From Papaver somniferum (Eukaryota > Streptophyta > Magnoliopsida > Ranunculales > Papaveraceae), in the NCBI RefSeq assembly GCF_003573695.1, contig NW_020621936.1:7502001-7566000 (forward strand): DNA of 64,000 nucleotides, given 5' to 3'. The notes beneath the pieces are model-generated. The model saw only the letters and a list, made by a program, of their open reading frames with translations, did not search any database and was not told the origin of the DNA. Below, in pieces: positions 1 to 10,051 of this stretch. Both the position numbers and the translations under genes were made by a program. Each line of letters opens with the position of its first letter. Position 1 is the stretch's first letter.

Positions 1-195
1 ATTTGTGTATTTTTAAATTATACTGTTTTCACTTTTTGTGCAATATTCTTCTTAATAATTTGATGTAATTGATTGAAATCTAGTTTTGATTGACTATATG
101 ATTTTGTATAGAGGTTGTGGTCAGTCCATTATCATATTATGTTTCTCTAACTAATGACTGAAACTGCATTTCTGACAGACTGTCGATTCCATTAG

Positions 196-723
196 CTCTT
201 TTTGGAGTTGATTTCACTGGTTAGAGGGGAAATTGATGAGCGCCAGGTAACTTCATTTTTTTGTGTGTTATCTTCCGATAAATACATCAGTTTTGTGGAA
301 CGTTTATTATGAATACACGACACACTTGGCAAAATTAACTTTATCCATGCATACTCAGTTATCCTTTCTTAGTGTATTTTGCTTTTGATTGATCCAAAAT
401 ACACTAAAGCTTGCAAGTTCATAATAAATGGCATATTCCAAATGCAGGTGTAACTCCTAGTTACACTAGTCATATGCATGTGTAACTGAAATTTACACAA
501 GCCAGATGCATGTGTATCTCCTACTTACACATGTGTAACTCCTAACTACACTTTCTTAGATAAGTCATTAAGTGTCTTTCTATGATCTTTGTTGTCCACC
601 TAGTAATTGTTCTATAGTTTTGCTTCTATGGATTTTTTTTTCATCCAACCTAACTCGTGGATGTTTATTTTGTCGCAGATACGTAAGCATTTTGGAATCG
701 AGGAAGATAAGAAGGGAAAATGA
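196..723 (+). CDS. possible last two exons of an unidentified host gene
   Basis: Two short open segments join in frame across consensus splice sites. Exon 196-246 (17 codons) lies between an acceptor ending TTAG and a donor CAG/GTAA. Exon 679-723 (15 codons) follows a CGCAG acceptor and ends at TGA. The joined tail is charged (RGEIDERQ, then IRKHFGIEEDKKGK) and looks like a soluble C-terminus. I do not recognise the protein, and the upstream exons would lie outside the window. The intron (247-678) holds copies of the TGTGTAACT palindrome. It could be a chance pairing of splice-like signals, because the coding length is only 32 codons. Confidence 0.25.
447..545. repeat. palindromic TGTGTAACT repeat cluster 1
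   Basis: Three to four degenerate copies of a near-palindrome with arms TGTGTAACT and AGTTACAC(A) around a short spacer (for example near 448-467 and 529-551). Each copy can form a hairpin. Adjacent copies are joined by CATATGCA/AGATGCA linkers. No coding potential. Confidence 0.6.
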
Positions 724-866
724 CATTTTTATTTGAAGATCTCGTAGATTATTTCTAGGATTTCAATTTACGTATTTCGTATTTTAGCTTATTTACTGTG
801 TTCAACAACAATTGATAAATAGAGAAGTTTTTGTAAATGAAATTATTGTTTCAATTACTGAATATA

Positions 867-1059
867 GGTGTCTAACTTCTAGATACACATTTAATATGGA
901 TGTGTAACTTCAAAATACACATGAGTTATACATGCCATATGCCCATGTTAACTGTTTCGTGACGTATGAATGTGTAACTATTGCGTACACATGCCATACA
1001 GATGTGTAACTTCTAGTTACACATTCCATACGGATGTGTAACTTCTAGTTACACATTCC
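867..1059. repeat. palindromic TGTGTAACT repeat cluster 2
   Basis: Continuation of the family at 447-545. The best copies form a tandem pair with a period of about 31 bp at 1001-1059, in which GTGTAACTT, CTAG and TTACACATT alternate with the linker CCATACGGAT. More degenerate copies lie at 867-985. The repeats are inverted within each unit and direct between units. Confidence 0.65.
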
Positions 1060-1073
1060 ATGTGGAAGTGTTG

Positions 1074-1232
1074 GGAGATGGTGGTGGTGGGAGCGGTGGT
1101 CGGCGGCGGCGGTTGGTGGTTGGAGGTGGTCGGAGGTGGCTGGCGGTGGTGGTCGGAGGTGGTTTGACGGTGGTAGTCAGAGGTGGTTGGTGGCGGTGGT
1201 TGTCGGAGGTGGTTGGTGGTGGTCCAGGTTGT
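1074..1232 (+). repeat. GGTGGT/CGGAGGT G-rich minisatellite
   Basis: About 160 bp of imperfect GGTGGT and GGAGGTGGTYGGCGG units, strongly purine-skewed on the plus strand. Both strands are open here only because of composition (Gly/Val/Arg-rich one way, Pro/Thr-rich the other), so I do not call a protein. G-runs of two to four could form quadruplexes. Confidence 0.7.
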
Positions 1233-1420
1233 TGGAACATCATCACATAATATTTAAATAATTTGGGGCCTAGATTTAAATTTTATTTAATTATGGGCTT
1301 GAAAATATATAAAAGGGTATGAATGTCTTTTAATAACTTCGGGCCTAGATTTAAACTTCTTTTAATTAAGGGCCTCATATTATGGGTTATCCATGAGTTT
1401 GGCCTGAGCCTAATTTTCCC
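1233..1420. other. AT-rich spacer with a GGGCCTAGATTTAAA direct repeat
   Basis: Non-coding. GGGGCCTAGATTTAAA (about 1264) and CGGGCCTAGATTTAAA (about 1343) form an imperfect direct repeat of about 80 bp period, each followed by TTTTAATTA and GGGC. It may be the edge of a degenerate mobile element. No termini were found. Confidence 0.4.
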
Positions 1421-1716
1421 TTATGATAATCCAAATATGTAAGTCTGGTTCCTTAATGAATAAATTCCAATCTTAAATTATTATTATTTTTTTTTAAAAA
1501 AAAGGTCCAAGGGATGAGTTTAAAATTTTGACTTTACGTTTCTGAAGTTGTGGTAGGGCCTTGGGCCCATGTACGTGCGATCCATATAGATGTAAACATG
1601 GTTTACCTCATAGCCTATATATAGATGCTCAACCTATGTAACATGTAACATATCTTTAATCTCTAATGAATAAGAGTTATCCCTCTTTTGTTCTTCCATA
1701 TTTTATTTCTACTTCA
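1421..1716 (+). mobile_element. copia-like short element, LTR copy 0 (5'-truncated)
   Basis: Homologous to the 3' half of the LTRs at 2373-2956 and 3612-4538, sharing the GGGCCTTGGGCCCAT block, a TATATATAG promoter-like box at about 1615-1623 and the terminal TTTCTACTTCA. Similarity starts abruptly at 1421, so the first ~290 bp of the LTR are missing. Confidence 0.65.
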
Positions 1717-2372
1717 ATACGTTATCAGCACGACTCTATCAGTGTATCGTTCGAGATCGGCGATGGATTACTTTTTGAAGGTTTGCTTGGTTCTGATCTT
1801 ATTTTTTACATATATATTATGGATGCCTTATCAGGTATTCCAATTTTAGGGTTAACAATATATTTGGACTCAGAAGTACTTAAGCGTCATTAAAGAGTCC
1901 CTTATACAAAATTCATTTGTGTATATAATTAAGGGTTATACTTCTATCATTAAAACCTTCAACGCATTATTCAAAGATGAAGGCATAGCTTCTATGTTTT
2001 TAAGGCAACATATTGACTTTAGGCGATGAAATACTCCAAGGAAGTTTTTTTGAAACATTCATGAAATTTTTCCCCAAAAATTTAAATGTTCACTGGGATT
2101 TATTCCACTTATTAGACTCTTAAAGATTCAGTAACTTCAACAAAGATATTTACAAATTAGCATGCCTTATTTTTTACGAAAAGAAACTCAGAAAAGTTGT
2201 CGGGAGTCAGAAAAATCTTTCCATTTTTATTTTTATACTTCATCTGTTAAACTAAAGAACCTGTATGGGTTGAAGTATGATCGCAAGAGATTCACGATCT
2301 TTACTAAGATATTCAATCTCAAGTAAGTGGTTGATAGGCGTGTGAGATTCTCTTAGAAAACATTGTTACACC
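1717..2372 (+). mobile_element. copia-like short element, internal region 1 (656 bp)
   Basis: Begins ATACGTTATCAGCACGAC right after the LTR end, the position of a primer-binding site. The match to initiator-Met tRNA (TGGTATCAGAGC) is only partial. No open frame of useful length. It is repeated at 2957-3611 with the same length to within one base and is partly present at 4539-4988. The size fits a terminal-repeat retrotransposon in miniature (TRIM) or a deleted copia element. Confidence 0.6.
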
Positions 2373-2956
2373 TGTTGGGATAACCATGGCAACGTTAAAC
2401 ATGTTGAACAATACCCATGTTGGTATACTCTACCACTCTCGAAGTAGAGTGCTTTACCGCATCTCAAACAAGCAACTGACACCGGGATCAAGAAGAAGTT
2501 GGGTGTGTCATACAACCAGGCAGTCTCATATCACCAACAAACTAGAAAATCTCCTAATCACGTTGTCCAACATGTTTCTATGTAAGCTAAGCGTGGAAAA
2601 ACCGACAAAGGCCTCTAACCAAAAAACGGATATCACCCGACCACAATCTTTACCTCTTAATCTCTTATAAGATAAGACTCATTATGATATTCCAAATATG
2701 TAAGTCGTTTCTTAACGAATAAATTCCAATCTTCAAAAAAAAAAAATCCAAAGGATGAGTTTATAAATTTACTTTACATTTCTGAAGTTGTTGTAGGGCC
2801 TTGGGCCCATCTACGTGCGGTCCATATACATGTAACCATGGTTTACCTCACATCCTATATACAGATGCTCAACCTATGTAATATGTAACCCATCTCTAAT
2901 CTATAATGATTAAGAGTTATCCTTCTTTTATTCTTCCATATTTTATTTCTACTTCA
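2373..2956 (+). mobile_element. copia-like short element, LTR copy 1 (584 bp)
   Basis: Starts TGTTGGGATAACC and ends TTCTACTTCA, giving TG...CA ends. Contains the GGGCCTTGGGCCC block and a TATATACAG box at about 2856. It is shared between internal regions 1 and 2, so it serves as 3' LTR of one unit and 5' LTR of the next. Confidence 0.65.
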
Positions 2957-3611
2957 ATACGTTATCACCACGACTTTATCAATGTATCGTTCGAGATCGC
3001 CGATGGATTACTTTTGAAGACTTGCTTGGTTCTGATCTTATTGTTTACATATATATGATGGATGCCTTACCAGGTATTCCAATTTTAGGGTTAACAATAT
3101 ATTTGGACTCAGAAATACTTGAGCGCCATTAAAAAGTCCCTGATACAAAATATATTTGTGTATATAATTACGGGTTATACTTCTATCATTAAAACCTTCA
3201 ACGCATTATTCAAAGATGAAGGCATAACTTCTACGTTTTTAAGGCGACATATTGACTTTAGCCGATGAAATACCCCGAAGGAAGTTTTTTTTGAAACGTT
3301 CATGAAATTTTCCCCCAAAAATTTGAATGTTCATTGGGATTTATCCACTCATTAGACTTTTAAAGATTCGGTAATTTCAACAAAGATATGTGCAAAATAG
3401 CACGTCTCATTTTTTGCGAAAAGAAACTCAAAAATGTTGTCGGGACTCAGAAAAATCTTTCCATTTTTATTTTTCTACTTCATCGTTAAACTAAAGAACC
3501 TGTATGGGTTGAAATATGATCGCAAGAGATTCACGATCTTTACTAAGATATTCAATCTCAAGTAACTAGTTGAGAGGTGTGTGAGATTCTCTTAAATAAC
3601 ATTGTTACACC
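2957..3611 (+). mobile_element. copia-like short element, internal region 2 (655 bp)
   Basis: Second copy of the 1717-2372 region, collinear with scattered substitutions. Starts ATACGTTATCACCACGAC. Non-coding. The reading frames carry many stops, so no gag or pol is encoded. Confidence 0.6.
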
Positions 3612-4538
3612 TGTTGGGATAAATAAAATTCTAAACTTAAGATAACCATGGAAAGGTTAAACGTGTTGAACAATACCCTTGTTGGTATACTCTACCACTC
3701 TTGAAGTAGAGTGCTTTACCGCATCTCCAACAAGAAACTGACACCGGGATCAAGAAGAAGCTGGGTGTTTCATACAACCATGAAGTCTCATATCACCAAC
3801 AAACTAGAGAATCTCCTAATCACGTTGTCCAACATGTTTCTATGTAAGTTATGTAAGCTAAGCGTGGAAAAACCGGCAAAGTCCTCTAACAAAAAAACGG
3901 ATATCACCGGACCACAATCTTTACCTCTTAAGCTCTTAGGAGATAAGACCTATTATGATATTCCAAAAATGTAAGTCTGATTCCTTAATGAATAAGTTCC
4001 TTAACGGGCACCTAACTCAGTTGGTCATCCCTGTTCCCCAAAGTCTCATGCGTTTCAGGAGGTCCCAGGTTCGAGCCCCCAATGGCGTAATATTGCAGAA
4101 ATTTACATGGAAGGTAGAGTTAGTTTTCCCCTCTTGTGACACAATCTCAACCCCCCATCCGCTTCGGCTCATTTGGCTAGGTTACCCATAAGGCTCGCTG
4201 GTAGGCTAGCACAACAACTTGTTCACTTAATGTAGTAGTATATCGTTGGAGCTTATCTTGTTAGGCTTCCAACTATTTTCATGTAATAATCGTTATCAAA
4301 TAATATATATATATATATATATATATAAAGTCCAAGGGATGAGTTTAAAAATTTACTTTACACTTCTGAAGTTGTTGTAGGGCCTTGGGCCCATGTACAT
4401 GTGGTCCATATTGATGTAACCATGGTTTACCTCATAGCCTATATGTAGATGCCAACCTATGTAACATGTAACGTATCTCTAATCTCTATTGAATAAGAGT
4501 TATCCTTCTTTTGTTCTTCCTGTTTTATTTCTACTTCA
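3612..4538 (+). mobile_element. copia-like short element, LTR copy 2 with SINE insertion
   Basis: Starts TGTTGGGATAAAT and ends TTCTACTTCA. It is about 340 bp longer than LTR copy 1, mostly because a SINE interrupts it at about 4005-4327. Without the SINE it aligns end to end with 2373-2956, plus a small insertion near 3624-3642. Confidence 0.65.
4005..4327 (+). mobile_element. tRNA-derived SINE
   Basis: Starts GGGCACCTAACTCAGTTGG. The pol III A box is TAACTCAGTTGG (4013-4024) and the B box is GGTTCGAGCCC (4068-4078), the normal spacing for a tRNA-derived head. A non-tRNA body rich in CCCC and GGCT follows. The element ends in an ATAT simple repeat (about 4302-4327), as in many plant SINEs. 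It interrupts LTR homology on both sides, which marks it as an insertion. A clean target-site duplication was not resolved. Confidence 0.75.
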
Positions 4539-4988
4539 ATATGTTATCAACACGACTCTATCAATGTATCGTCTGTGATCGGCGATGGGTTACTTTTTGA
4601 AGATTTTCTTGGGTTCTGATCTTATTGTTTACATATATATTATGGATGTCTTACCAGGTATTCCAATTTTAGGGTTAACAATATATTTGGACTCAGAAGT
4701 ACTTGAGCGCCATTAAAGAGTCCCTGGTACAAAATTCATTTGTGTATATAATTAAGGGTTATACTTCTATCATTAAAACCTACAACGCGTTATTCAAAGA
4801 TGAAGGCATAGCTTCGACGTTTTTAAGGTGACATATTGACTTTAGGCGATAAAATACTCCGAAGGAAGTTTTTTTGAAACATTCAAGAAATTTTTCCTCA
4901 AAAATTTATATGTTCACTGGGATTTATTCCACTTATTATACTTTTAAGATTCAGTAACTTCGACAAAGATATGTGCAAATTAGCACGT
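4539..4988 (+). mobile_element. copia-like short element, internal region 3 (3'-truncated)
   Basis: Collinear with the first ~450 bp of internal regions 1 and 2 up to the ACAAAGATATGTGCAAATTAGCACG block. Then the sequence switches within a few bases to copia reverse-transcriptase coding DNA. The switch marks a recombination or deletion junction between two element families. Confidence 0.55.
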
Positions 4989-6354
4989 CTGATGAATTTG
5001 GCACCATTGTTAGAAACAAAGCCAAACTTGTCGCTCAGGGATATTCACAGATTGAAAGTATCAACTTTGACGAAACCTTTTCTCCTATGGCACGCCTTGA
5101 GTCCATTCGGTTTTTATTAGCTCATGCTTGTTTTCTTAAGGTTAAGCTGTTTCAAATGGACATAAAATACGCTTTCCAAACGGAATTTTAAAGGAAGAGG
5201 TTTATGTTGCTCAACCTAAGGGATTTGAAAATCCTGATTTTCCAGATCATGTCCTTAAGCTCAAAAAGGCATTATATGGGTTAAAACAAGCACCTCGTGC
5301 CTGGTTCTAAAAACTAACTACTTCTCTTCTTAGGAAAGGTTCTAGAGGTGGAGCTGATAAAAAATTGTTTACCAAGTGGAGTAGGAAAGATGTTTTCATT
5401 GCTCAAGTTTATGTAGATGATATCATCTATGGATCGACTTCTGAAAAACTTGCAAAAGATTTTCAAGTCTCTCTTAGTAAGGAGTTTGAAATGAGCAATG
5501 TTGGTGGATTAAAATTCTTTTTAGGATTACAGATTCAACAACATAAGGATGGAATTTACTTATCTCAAGAAAAATATGCTAAGGATCTTGTGACAAAGTT
5601 CGGTCTTGATAAGTCAACTCCAAAACTGATGCATATGCCCACTACTGGTAAACTACATCGATATGAGAAAGGAGTAAATGTGGATCAAAAGCTTTATTGA
5701 TCTATTATTGGAAGCCTCTTATATCTTACAACTAATAGACTTGATATTGCTTTTAGTGTTGGTTGTTGTGCTATATCTCAGGCTAATCCAAAGGAATCTC
5801 ATCTTGCAGCTGCAAAGAGGATCATGCGTTATATCCAACACACTATTAGGTATGGTCTATGTTATACTTTTGATACTAACACTGATCTTACTGCCTATTC
5901 AGATGCAGATTGGGCAGGATGTGTGGAAGACATAAAAAGTACTTCAGGGGGATTTTACTATGTTGGGTTGAATCTTGTGGCATGGCATAGCAAGAAACAA
6001 AACTCACAATCCCTGTCTACTTGCGAAGCAGAATACATTGCTGCAGGTTCGTGTTGTACTCAACTTCTATGGATGAAACAAATGCTTGCCGATTATGGAA
6101 TTGACACTGGTGCAATGAAGATCTTTTGTGACAACTCAAGTACGATTCACATAACTGAGAATCCTGTTGAGCACTCAAGAACTAAGCACATTGACATAAG
6201 GTATCATTTTATTAGAGATCTCTATGAAAATCGTATTATCAATATGGAATTTGTGCCTTCCAAACGAAAATTGGCTGATATTATCACCAAACCTTTAGAT
6301 ACTTCTACGTTTAAACACTTACTGCAGTCTATTGATGTTGTTTTGGTTCATTAA
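4989..6354 (+). pseudogene. E0 copia pol remnant (RT and RNase H), SIRE-like
   Basis: 3' part of a Ty1/copia polyprotein. Reverse transcriptase starts mid-domain (RNKAKLVAQGYSQ, then FDETFSPMARLE) and includes [12 protein letters not shown], the catalytic YVDDI (codons at about 5410-5424) and GGLKFFLGLQI. RNase H follows: YSDADWAG, STSGGFYYVG, WHSKKQNSQSLST, EAEYIAA, TKHIDIRYHFIRD. Protease, integrase and gag are absent. Three lesions are visible: a one-base deletion near 5178 shifts frame, TAA at 5308-5310 follows AWF, and TGA at 5698-5700 replaces an expected Arg codon, as CpG deamination would do. The last intact frame runs 5701-6354. RNase H wording resembles the SIRE/Maximus lineage, consistent with the GGGGGAGAT tract and 2.4 kb LTR downstream. 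Confidence 0.85.
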
Positions 6355-6449
6355 TTTTCTAGCCTTTTTCCCCTGGACTCATTTATATCTATTGGGAAAT
6401 CAAGGATTAGAACGTCAGTGTAGTGTTATTTCAATTTTGAATTTGTTTC
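6355..6449 (+). mobile_element. E0 post-pol untranslated segment
   Basis: Short stretch between the pol stop and the inserted LTR at 6450. It belongs to the same element as 9284-10051. No coding signal. Confidence 0.45.
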
Positions 6450-9283
6450 TGAAAAGGCGAGGGTACCCAAATATACCTGAAGCTAAAAATTTTCCTTCCT
6501 ATAAGTCCTTTCTCCGAAAGTGATTGTCTATGGACTGAGTCGAGACAATACAACTAATCGGTTCACACTTTGTGTGATTGTCTATGGATACGAGATCGAG
6601 ACAATACAACAATGAAGTATGTTTACTTGATACAAAGGTTTGGACTTAACCAAACACAATAGGATTGCTTATCAAGTAAATAGGAATTAAAATTTGTGTA
6701 ATTTACTCTAATTATAATAAAACAATTATAATGCGAAAAATAAAAGTAAATGAACAGCAAGATTTTGTTAACGAGGAAAACCGAAAATACAGAAAAACCC
6801 CGGGACCTTGTCCAGATTTGAATACTCTCATGATTAAGCCGCTATACAAAATAAACCAACTTCGTATAGTTGAGACCAAGCAACTAAACCTATAGTTCAC
6901 CTAGTTCCGTCTGTATTCCCACGCCTCCAACTTATAAATAAGTCACGTACTTGGACCAATTCCTTTGGTTCGTATTTCAAAGAAGTAAAGGAACAACAAA
7001 TCTGTTTGGTATCAACTCTCTTCAACCAAGTGATATGAGTCGGACAAAGGCTCTTCTGTTTATCTTAACATAAACTTCTTCGTCAGGTTCTTATATCTAT
7101 CTTATGTTCAATTACCCAACGTAATCATAAGATTTTGCAATCAATACCTTTAATCCCAAGGAACCGTATTGATGTCGATCTACTCAACTATTCTATCCAA
7201 TCTACCACAAGGATAAATCGATTATAGTGAGATCCTATTTTTACCAAAACAAGTATTGTGCACACCAAAGATTTATATAACCAATTTAGAAATCTTCTAC
7301 CTCTTCTTTGTCTTAAAATCTTCTTACATCTTCAATAAACACCTGCACACAACTACTTGAATCTATTGTGATCAATCACACACAGAACGGAGTCTGTTAA
7401 CAATGGATTATCACAAGATCGTCTTTCGCACTAACAACAGTCTAAAGATCCCTGTCGAAACTTCGAACTAGTTTGAGTGAATCTTATATCAGAAGAGAAG
7501 ATTCTCAAGCATAAACAAACTAGGTGCAATCAAAGTTCAACCACCGTTAGTCAATCAAATCAATCGAAAACAAAAGATAAACCGCAATTATCTAGTTTCC
7601 CACCAACGGTACTCGTAGAGCTTCTCAATCCCAAAGAAGTCTTTAAATTGAGCGGCCGTAAGAGATTTCGCCTAATTAGGTTACTCTCCTCTCCGAATAG
7701 GCGGCTTCACCAGTAACAGTACAACAAAGGAAGTTTACTGTCACGAAGGATTAGTTTGCTAGAAATGCAAACTTCAAGTATTTATAAACAAGGAAGTTTG
7801 GACACCAAGGAATTTCCAAAACCAAAAATATTCTCAAGATATTCAATAATAATTTACATATTCGGTTTTCATAATTCATGAGAATGCTATGTCCAAAAAT
7901 ATTGATCGAAAATCTCCTTGGAAAATCTTTAACTAGCAAATGCACATTACTAATTCTTATTTTCCATATATAATTAAAAACCTTAATTAAAAGATTCTTA
8001 ACTTATTTAATTTCGATCCTGGGATTCACTTCCTTTTTAGCTGTTAAGGAATATCTTTGAACAATAAAAGATACGCATAAATGCACGTGTTCAAAGTGTG
8101 TCGACATCCTTACTTTGTAAGTCCTCTTTCATACTTACACACTTGAAACCGATTTACTACGCTTCCAAACAAGTTTAGAATTGGTTCATATGACTTTCAA
8201 GAGCTATGTGATTGATTAAGAACTCTCAACCATAAATCATGGGTTTAACGGTTCTACCAAAACAAGTTTCGGTTCTACCTCCATGTGAGTACTGTGCATA
8301 GTCACACTAGCTTCCCAAAATTCGGTTGACTATGTACTAGGATCGGTTCCCCACATATATATGGTATCTAACTCATATGTGTTACACATGTCCATAGGAT
8401 CGGTTCCCCTTTTCCTAAAAACTTGTTGCACATGTCCATAGGATCGGTTCCCCTTTCTTCTATAAACCTTGTTGCACCCCATACAAGGATCGATTCCCCT
8501 TTTTTATATGTTGCACCTCTTACTAGGATCGGTTCCCCTTTACCCAGTGTTAGGTCTTACAAACTACACAAACTCGATCATACCATCAGGTGATTACTTA
8601 AGATCGGTTTCACTAATAAAAATCATACCAATACAAAAGCCAGGCCTCATGTGAACAGTTTTACCAAGAACACAAACAAGTCATGAGCGGTTATACTAAT
8701 CACACATATTGGTCGTTCATAAGATATGCAATGAAGAACAATCCCAATAACGCCTGGTGATTTACTTTTTGATTCACAAACAAAGTTCATGAACTTACTT
8801 CCTTAAAACATATGTATAAACATTGTTTCCTAGGATGAAATCCTCACCTCATACCCATACATAATCACAATAGCATTCAAACAATTATGTCGATGTCTTA
8901 TCTACAAAGTTTAATGGTTAAGCAATAAACCTCGTATTGTATTCCTTAATACTATGTCTATCTAGAGTGTTCATGCTTCGCAGTTTTGTTTTCAATATGC
9001 ACGACTTGAAAGATACGTTAGGGAATGAAACAGTTCAAGTCAAATATCACTAACCTCAAGTGGAAGGATGATGTTATGGTCGTAGCTCCTTACTTCTTCA
9101 CTTCTTCAAGTCTTCGCAATACTTGTAATGTCTCAAATCCTAATACTTTCAAGCTAACCTATACGAAGTTGACTCTAGTATATTTAATCAAGCGAATCTT
9201 AAATGAGTTTTGGTTCACTAAAATATGACAACCAAACTTGACATACCAACGCTTGGTGGGTTCAACCGAGCTATGCTCTAACA
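6450..9283 (-). mobile_element. family R copia LTR (probable solo LTR, 2834 bp)
   Basis: Full-length relative of the E2 LTRs at 20861-23700 and 27500-30327. On the minus strand it starts TGTTAGAGCATAGCTCGGTT and ends CTTTTCA. No primer-binding site lies at its left edge and no GGGGGAGAT tract at its right edge, so it stands alone. Flanking pentamers are GTTTC (6445-6449) and ATTTA (9284-9288) and do not match. It is either an old insertion or one that has recombined. A TATA-like TTTATAAATAC lies on the minus strand near 7778-7788. The U3 part carries the GGATCGGTT motif array listed separately. Confidence 0.8.
8270..8545 (-). repeat. GGATCGGTTCCCC motif array in family R LTR U3
   Basis: At least five copies of (A)GGATCGGTTCCCC spaced about 30-60 bp apart, plus related CGGTTCTACC and CGATTCCCC copies. 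In LTR orientation the motif is AACCGATCC. It lies 740-1010 bp from the LTR start, upstream of the TATA-like box, where enhancer repeats would sit. Confidence 0.65.
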
Positions 9284-10051
9284 ATTTATACATAGATAAA
9301 AGCTCTGTTAGGAATCAAAGTATACAAATAAATCATTTTTTTCTTGTAAAAGTAAGGTCGCTCTTGTTATTCTCTCGGGAATGACATTTTATGAGGGAGA
9401 GTTCTTAATTGAACTTGTGCTTAATTGCCAAATCTTTGTAGGGAGTGCGTCTGTGGAATATTGAGTTATCTTGTATCTTTACAAACTCCTTGATGAATAC
9501 ACTAAGTTTCGACTATGTGAAATCATCGAAACAAAGTTGATATGTTCTCTTTTACTCATGAAGTACCTATATGAGAATTTCATTATGATCCCGCTAGTTT
9601 TCGTACCTTCGCCAATTTATATTGACAAAAGGGGGGAGAATTATTGTAGTTCACACTACAAATACATATGGTTTACGGATCATTATGTAAGGGGGAGTGG
9701 TTTTCATTGTGAGATGAAGTATTGACTAGGGGGAGTGATACATATCACCTTAGTATTGTTGTCAAAGTTGTGAAGCAATTGGACTTTGATGTTGTGTAGT
9801 AATACTATGACACTGTATAACAATGATCGAGAGCTACTGTTTTCTCATTGTTATAGCTACGGATCTTCAACAAACATGATACTGAGTTGAACACGTTCAG
9901 AATCACTGGAGTACTTGGAAGTGGCTAAGATTTCGAGTAATTTTGAAGAACCAAGGAAATCAAGCATTTGGATGAGAAGCTACAAAGTTTATTTATTTTG
10001 TAATCCATATGTATTGATAGTTTTTTCACTAAAATTGACAAAGGGGGAGAT
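9284..10051 (+). mobile_element. E0 3' untranslated region with G-tracts and polypurine tract
   Basis: Non-coding region ending in the polypurine tract AAAGGGGGAGAT (10040-10051) immediately before the LTR. Further G-tracts, AAAAGGGGGGAGAA (about 9628-9641), AAGGGGGAGTGG (about 9689) and TAGGGGGAGTGA (about 9727), precede it. The region is the plus-strand counterpart of 17616-18400 in element E1. Confidence 0.75.

Noticed and set aside
1049..1250. Open frames on both strands (Pro/Thr-rich and Gly/Val-rich)
   Set aside because: Produced by the GGTGGT minisatellite; no unique protein sequence.
2386..2670. 94-codon ORF and its relative at 3711-3974
   Set aside because: Lies inside the short copia-like LTRs; not preserved in frame between copies beyond what sequence identity imposes.
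4013..4078. A and B boxes considered as a genuine tRNA gene
   Set aside because: No acceptor-stem pairing downstream of the B box; the body and ATAT tail make it a SINE.
8270..8545. Regularly spaced GGATCGGTT repeats considered as a CRISPR-like array
   Set aside because: Short degenerate motif, variable spacing, inside a plant LTR; no cas genes and wrong kind of genome.
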